Program-made: the position numbers and the translations under genes
In this document: positions 59,776 through 64,000 of the stretch, piece after piece
How positions within the stretch are numbered: the first letter of the stretch is position 1
Layout of the letters: each line of letters starts with the position of its first letter
Origin: Musa acuminata AAA Group
Taxonomy: Eukaryota; Streptophyta; Magnoliopsida; Zingiberales; Musaceae
NCBI RefSeq assembly: GCF_036884655.1
Contig: NC_088327.1
Coordinates: 18,376,001 to 18,440,000, forward strand
Direction: 5' to 3'
DNA length: 64,000 nucleotides
Notes under the pieces: model-generated
What the model was told of the DNA's origin: nothing
Database searches by the model: none
Seen by the model: only the letters and a program-made list of their open reading frames with translations

Positions 59776-61095
59776 GCCGGGGCTGGCAGCCCGCGGGCAC
59801 AGGCCGCCGCCAGCAAGATGGCGGCGGCGGTGGCGGTAGCAGGGGAGTAGGGCATTAGGGCTTTTTTTAGGCAAAAAGTTAGTTTTACCCTTGTGAATTT
59901 CAAAATTTTAATTTCTATCCTTTTTATCCAAATTATGAAAATACCCCTATGAATTCTAAAATTCCCTATATATCCCTGATTTCATAAAATACTAATTAAT
60001 TAAAATGTTTAGTTGATTATTATATTTATCATTATTTAGTAGTCCTACATGATGATGATTGTTTATACATGTGATGTATGATGTGTGGACGGATGATCAT
60101 GGACCGTGTGATGTGTATACTTGTGATTATTATTATTGGGGTCTGCAAGCCTCCATTATATTTCTCGTTTATTGTCGGGCCTACGTTAATCACATGAGGA
60201 GGCGCAGTGGGAGCGTCGATGCGATAGCGGGACCCACGAGACGGACGATTGCGATGCATGAAGATGCTTCGAGATGTTGACGGAACCGATGAGAACAAGA
60301 TGGACGATCACAGGGCATGCAGATGTACCGTTGCACACATAGATCTTGATGTGAGTGATTAGGCCTACTGGCTCGGGCCTAATCACATTAGGTTGTGGTC
60401 CATGATCATTTAGTGTGATTGCTTATACACATACTAGATATATATATATATTTGCATGCGATGTAGATATATATTAAATATGTATATGTGTGATATGTCA
60501 TATTATGAGACCAAATCATAGAACCATCTCTCTCGATAATATTAAGTCGGTAAACGTGAGGCAATTAGATTGACCCACGTGGCCTTCCATCGTTATAAGT
60601 AGGAACCGATTCCCGGTGTAAGTTGAGTTAGTCGAGTCCCTCGAGACTCACCTATATCGCGATTCGCTATCTTGCTTACGACATAGAGATGTCACCGGTG
60701 ACCTGAGGACATGGTATGCTTGGTCAAGTCCCTCGAGGGTATATCATCAAATCAGACTCATCTTGTAACGAAAGTGTTGACTTAATCGAGCATCATGGTT
60801 GGTCGAGTCCCTCGAGACCATGGTGATTCGGAGGCCGAACAGGACGGGAATCATAAGGAGTTGTGATCGGCAAGAGTTGCCTACCTTTTAGGCTTAGTGT
60901 GTTTGGTCGAGTCCCCCAATGTTACACTAAGACGCTGATTGGATCCTAATCCCCACTAGAAGTCTACCGGAGACTTCTGTTTCACGTGCTGAGGGTGTCG
61001 CGTGACTCGTTAGTAAAATAGTGGGAGCATATTAAGATAGAAGTCCATATCTTGATAGTTTATTTCTTGCAAAATCTGCATGTTATTCATTTCTG
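59776..61095 (+). other. 5' leader of element E
   Basis: The inverted equivalent of 35326-36900. It holds a shortened GC block (gccgccgcc...ggcggcggtggc), AT-rich sequence, and GTCGAGTCCCTCGAG-type motifs at about 60631, 60725, 60802 and a decayed one at 60906. Confidence 0.72.
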
Positions 61096-62040
61096 TTGCA
61101 TCTTTATTTTCAGAAAATGTCGCTTTCAAATCCCTTACGTGACATACTTAATGTCAACCGTCTCACTGGTCCAAATTATACAAATTGGCTCCGTAACTTG
61201 AGAATTATTCTCACGACGGAGAAAATCGTGTACGTCCTTGATACAGTGATGCCTGTGCCCGAAGAAGGGGCAAGCGAGGATGAGATCGCTTGCTATGTGA
61301 AGTACATTGATGACTCCACTCTTGCTCAGTGCTATATGTTGGGCTCTATGACTCCTGAGTTATAGAGACAACATGAAAAGATGGATGTCAGATCCATTCT
61401 CCTATATGTCCGCAAATTGTTTGAGGAACAGGGAAGGACTCAGCGATATGAGATATCCAAGAGCCTCTTCCGCGCTATGATGACTGAGGGGACACCGGTT
61501 CAGAACCATGTCCTAAAGATGATTGAGTGGATAGAGAAACTCATAGGTCCAAGAATGGTCCTAGAGGATAACTTGTGTGTGGACATTGTGCTTCAGTCCC
61601 TACCAGATTCCTTTTCACAGTTCATAATGAATTTTAATATGAACAAGCTTGAGGTGACTCTCCTAGAGCTCCACAATATATTGAGGGAGGCAGAGAGTAC
61701 TATTAAGAAAGAGAAGCTAGTTCTCTACACTGGTGAGACCAGAAAGAAAAGGAAAGCAGAAAGGTCCCTTAAGAAGGGAAAGGGCAAGGGCAGACCAGGT
61801 AAAGCAAAGGTTGCGAAGAAAGACCCAACAAAGGACAAAGGCCAGTGCTTCCACTGTGGTAAAGATGGGCACTAGAAGAGGAACTGCAAAGAGTACCTTG
61901 CAAAGAGGGCGAAATAGAAGCTTGGAGAAGCTTCAGGTACATTCATGATCAATCTCCAATTGTCAGATTTTTTTGATAGTGCATTGGTATTGGATACCAG
62001 TATTGCTTATCACATCTATAATTTATTGTAAATTCTAGCA
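61096..62040 (+). pseudogene. Element E gag and protease remnant
   Basis: The frames 61096-61365 and 61381-61875 give the B-type gag ([30 protein letters not shown]). TAG stops fall at 61363 and, in the zinc knuckle CFHCGKDGH, at 61873, where B has Trp. Protease sequence near 61985 is degraded (VLDTSIAYH). Confidence 0.75.
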
Positions 62041-64000
62041 AAGCCGAGGGGAGATTGCTAGAGGAATATTGCATAAAGGTTTGTTTATGCTAGACACTAC
62101 TCCACATATCATGAATGTAAGTGTGTCTAAGAGGAAACGAGATGAGGTGAACAGTGCATACCTATGGCATTGTAGGCTAGGTCACATCTATGAGGGAATG
62201 ATTCAAAAGTTGCTAAATAATTGATATCTAGATCCATTCGACTATGAGTCATATGTAACTTGCGAGCCTTGCCTTCGTGAAAAACTGACCAACTCTCCAT
62301 TCAGTGGAACTGGAGAGAGAGCCACTGAGCTGTTGGAACTCATACATAGTGATGTTTGTGGACCCATGTCAACTCATGTCATTGGTGGTTACTCCTACTT
62401 CATTACCTTTACTGATGATTTCTCAAGGTATGGATATGTATACTTAATGAAGTACAAGTCGAGGCTTTTGAGAAATTCAGAGAGTATAAGAATGAGATAG
62501 AGAACCAGACTGGAAAGAGTATCAAAACTCTTCGATCAGATTGAGAAGGTGAGTACTTAAGTACAGAGTTTACTCAGTTCCTCAAGGACCATGGGATATT
62601 ATCCCAATGGACACCTCCTTATACACCTCAGCTCAATGGTGTCTCTGGAAGGAGGAATCGTATGCTGTTAGATATGATATGGTCCATAATGAGTTTTGTT
62701 GACCTACCCATCTTATTCTAGGGATATGCCCTAGAGACCGCAGCTTACCTTCCGAACAGAGTTCCAACTAAGTCGGTAGTGTCTACACCATATAAGATAT
62801 GGAAAGGGAAGAAGCCTGATCTTAAGGTTGCTAAGATTTGGGGCTGCCTTGCCTACGTTAAAAGACACAATCCCGATAAGTTAGAATCAAGGACAGAGCG
62901 ATGCAAATTTGTGGGATACCCCAAGGAAACTTGTGGGTATTATTTTTATCATCTCGAGGACCAAAAGGTCTTTGTAGCTAAGAAAGCAGTGTTCTTTGAG
63001 AAGGAACACATTCTTGGCAGAGATAGTGGGAGAATGATAGAATTGAGCGAGGTTGGAGAACCAAGCTCAAGCACCACTCTACAGCCCGAGTCTGTTCAGG
63101 TACCTAATACACAAGTTTCAACTTTATGTATGTTTGATAGAGTATCCCATCCTCCTGAGAGATATGTGGGACATATTAGAGGAGAGGATGTTGAGGATAT
63201 TGATCCTCAAACCTATGAGGAGGCTATTATGAGTATAGACTCTGAGAAGTGGCAAGAAGCCATGAATTCTGAGATGGATTCTATGTACTCCAACAAGGTT
63301 TAGAACCTAGTTGATGCGCCCGAAGGTATTATACCCATTGGTTGCAAGTGGATCTTTAAGAAAAAGATTAGAGTAGATGGAAAGGTAGAGACCTATAAAG
63401 CAAGGCTAGTGGCTAAGGGGTATCGTCAAAGGCAAGGTGTTCACTACGACGAAACCTTCTCACCCGTAGCAATGCTAAAATCCATCAGAATTCTATTGGC
63501 TATTGTACCACACTATGATTATGAGATCTGGCAGATGGATGTGAAAAATGCATTCCTCAATGGGAACCTCGAGGAGGAGGTGTATATGATGCAACCTGAG
63601 GGATTCGTGTCCAAGAACTGCCTAGATAAGGTGTGTAGGTTGCTTAGATCCATTTATGGACTAAAGCAAGCTTCCTGAAGTTGAAACATAAGATTTGATG
63701 AGGCAATCAGATCTTATGACTTCGTTAAGAACGAAGATGAGCCTTGTGTGTACAGGAAGGTAAGTGGGAGCGCTATCACCTTATTGGTATTATATGTGGA
63801 TGACATCCTGATCATTGGGAATGACGTAGGAATGCTATCCACAGTAAAGGCTTGGTTATCTAGACACTTCTCCATGAAGGACTTAGGGGAAGCATCCTAT
63901 ATCTTGAGGATTAGAATCTATAGAGATAGATCCAAGAGGATGCTTGGCTTGTCCCAGTCTAGGTACATAGAAACCAATGTCAAAAGGTTTGGCATGGAAA
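62041..64000 (+). pseudogene. Element E integrase and reverse transcriptase remnant (continues past the window)
   Basis: The integrase zinc finger (LWHCRLGHIYEGM ... CEPCLREKL) at 62160-62290 is present here but deleted in element B. The core and end of integrase run to 63100 with frameshifts. RT parts at 63130-64000 include WQEAMNSEMDSM, QMDVKNAFLNG and LYVDDILIIGND. Stops at 63301 (TAG, Trp in B) and 63676 (TGA, Arg in B) break it. Confidence 0.78.

Larger units (their letters stand above)
57653..64000 (+). mobile_element. Element E: rearranged Tork-like Copia element, running off the window
   Basis: The order from the left is: the 3' portion of an LTR in plus orientation (57653-58192, ends CCCAACA); a 23-bp GC-rich patch (58193-58215); an LTR in the opposite orientation (58216-59686); about 85 bp of the 3' untranslated part, also reversed; then an abrupt switch near 59770 to the leader in plus orientation, followed by gag and pol to 64000. 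No primer site remains. The coding part is closely related to element B and full of stops. Confidence 0.8.

Overview
The window is nuclear DNA from a plant, most likely a banana-type monocot (Musa/Ensete). It has spliced genes with GT..AG introns, tRNA-iMet-primed LTR retrotransposons nested in one another, and a class III chitinase homologue whose catalytic acids are replaced as reported for the banana fruit chitinase-like storage protein. The genus assignment is an inference from that protein and the element types.

Gene-bearing part (about 1-25.5 kb). Three host genes are supported. A compact two-exon gene on the minus strand (966-1470) encodes a histone-fold protein of the DPB4/NF-YB11 (DNA polymerase epsilon small subunit) type. 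A five-exon minus-strand gene (3681-22973) encodes a 363-residue protein with a syntaxin-6-type N-terminal domain and a C-terminal membrane anchor; its third intron is about 16.6 kb because several LTR elements have landed in it. An intronless minus-strand gene (24123-25136) encodes a secreted GH18 chitinase homologue that has lost its catalytic Asp/Glu, and a decayed chitinase relative that still shows those residues lies about 0.5 kb away (23515-23900). A small ORF with one membrane segment (316-732) is uncertain.

The syntaxin intron is layered. An old element leaves direct repeats near 4463-4757 and 18161-18488. Inside it are a 64-bp tandem repeat, a coding-poor LTR element (5527-15079) inserted in that repeat, a chromodomain Ty3/gypsy element (6236-11684) inserted in the coding-poor element, and a reversed, truncated gypsy copy (about 15190-18158) that carries a 257-bp MITE with a perfect 8-bp target duplication.

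Retrotransposon part (25.5-64 kb). I see no host gene here. A SIRE/Maximus-like Copia element (A, starting 25546) is split inside its reverse transcriptase by a Tork-like Copia element on the minus strand (B, 30354-45652). B is split in its own 5' LTR by a young non-autonomous SIRE-like element carrying only gag (C, 37247-44314). The end of A is followed by two reverse-oriented SIRE-like 3' ends (F, 46964-50434; G, 50435-52546), then by a second SIRE-like copy (A2, 52547-57652). A2 is cut off by a rearranged Tork-like copy (E, 57653-64000) with head-to-head LTR pieces and an inverted leader. All pol regions are broken by stops, many at Trp, Gln or Arg codons as expected from C-to-T decay of methylated DNA. 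I saw no wholly new system. The best candidates for a second look are the giant-intron gene, the catalytically altered chitinase pair, the gag-only element C, the conserved UAG between gag and protease, and the template-switch-like junctions in E.
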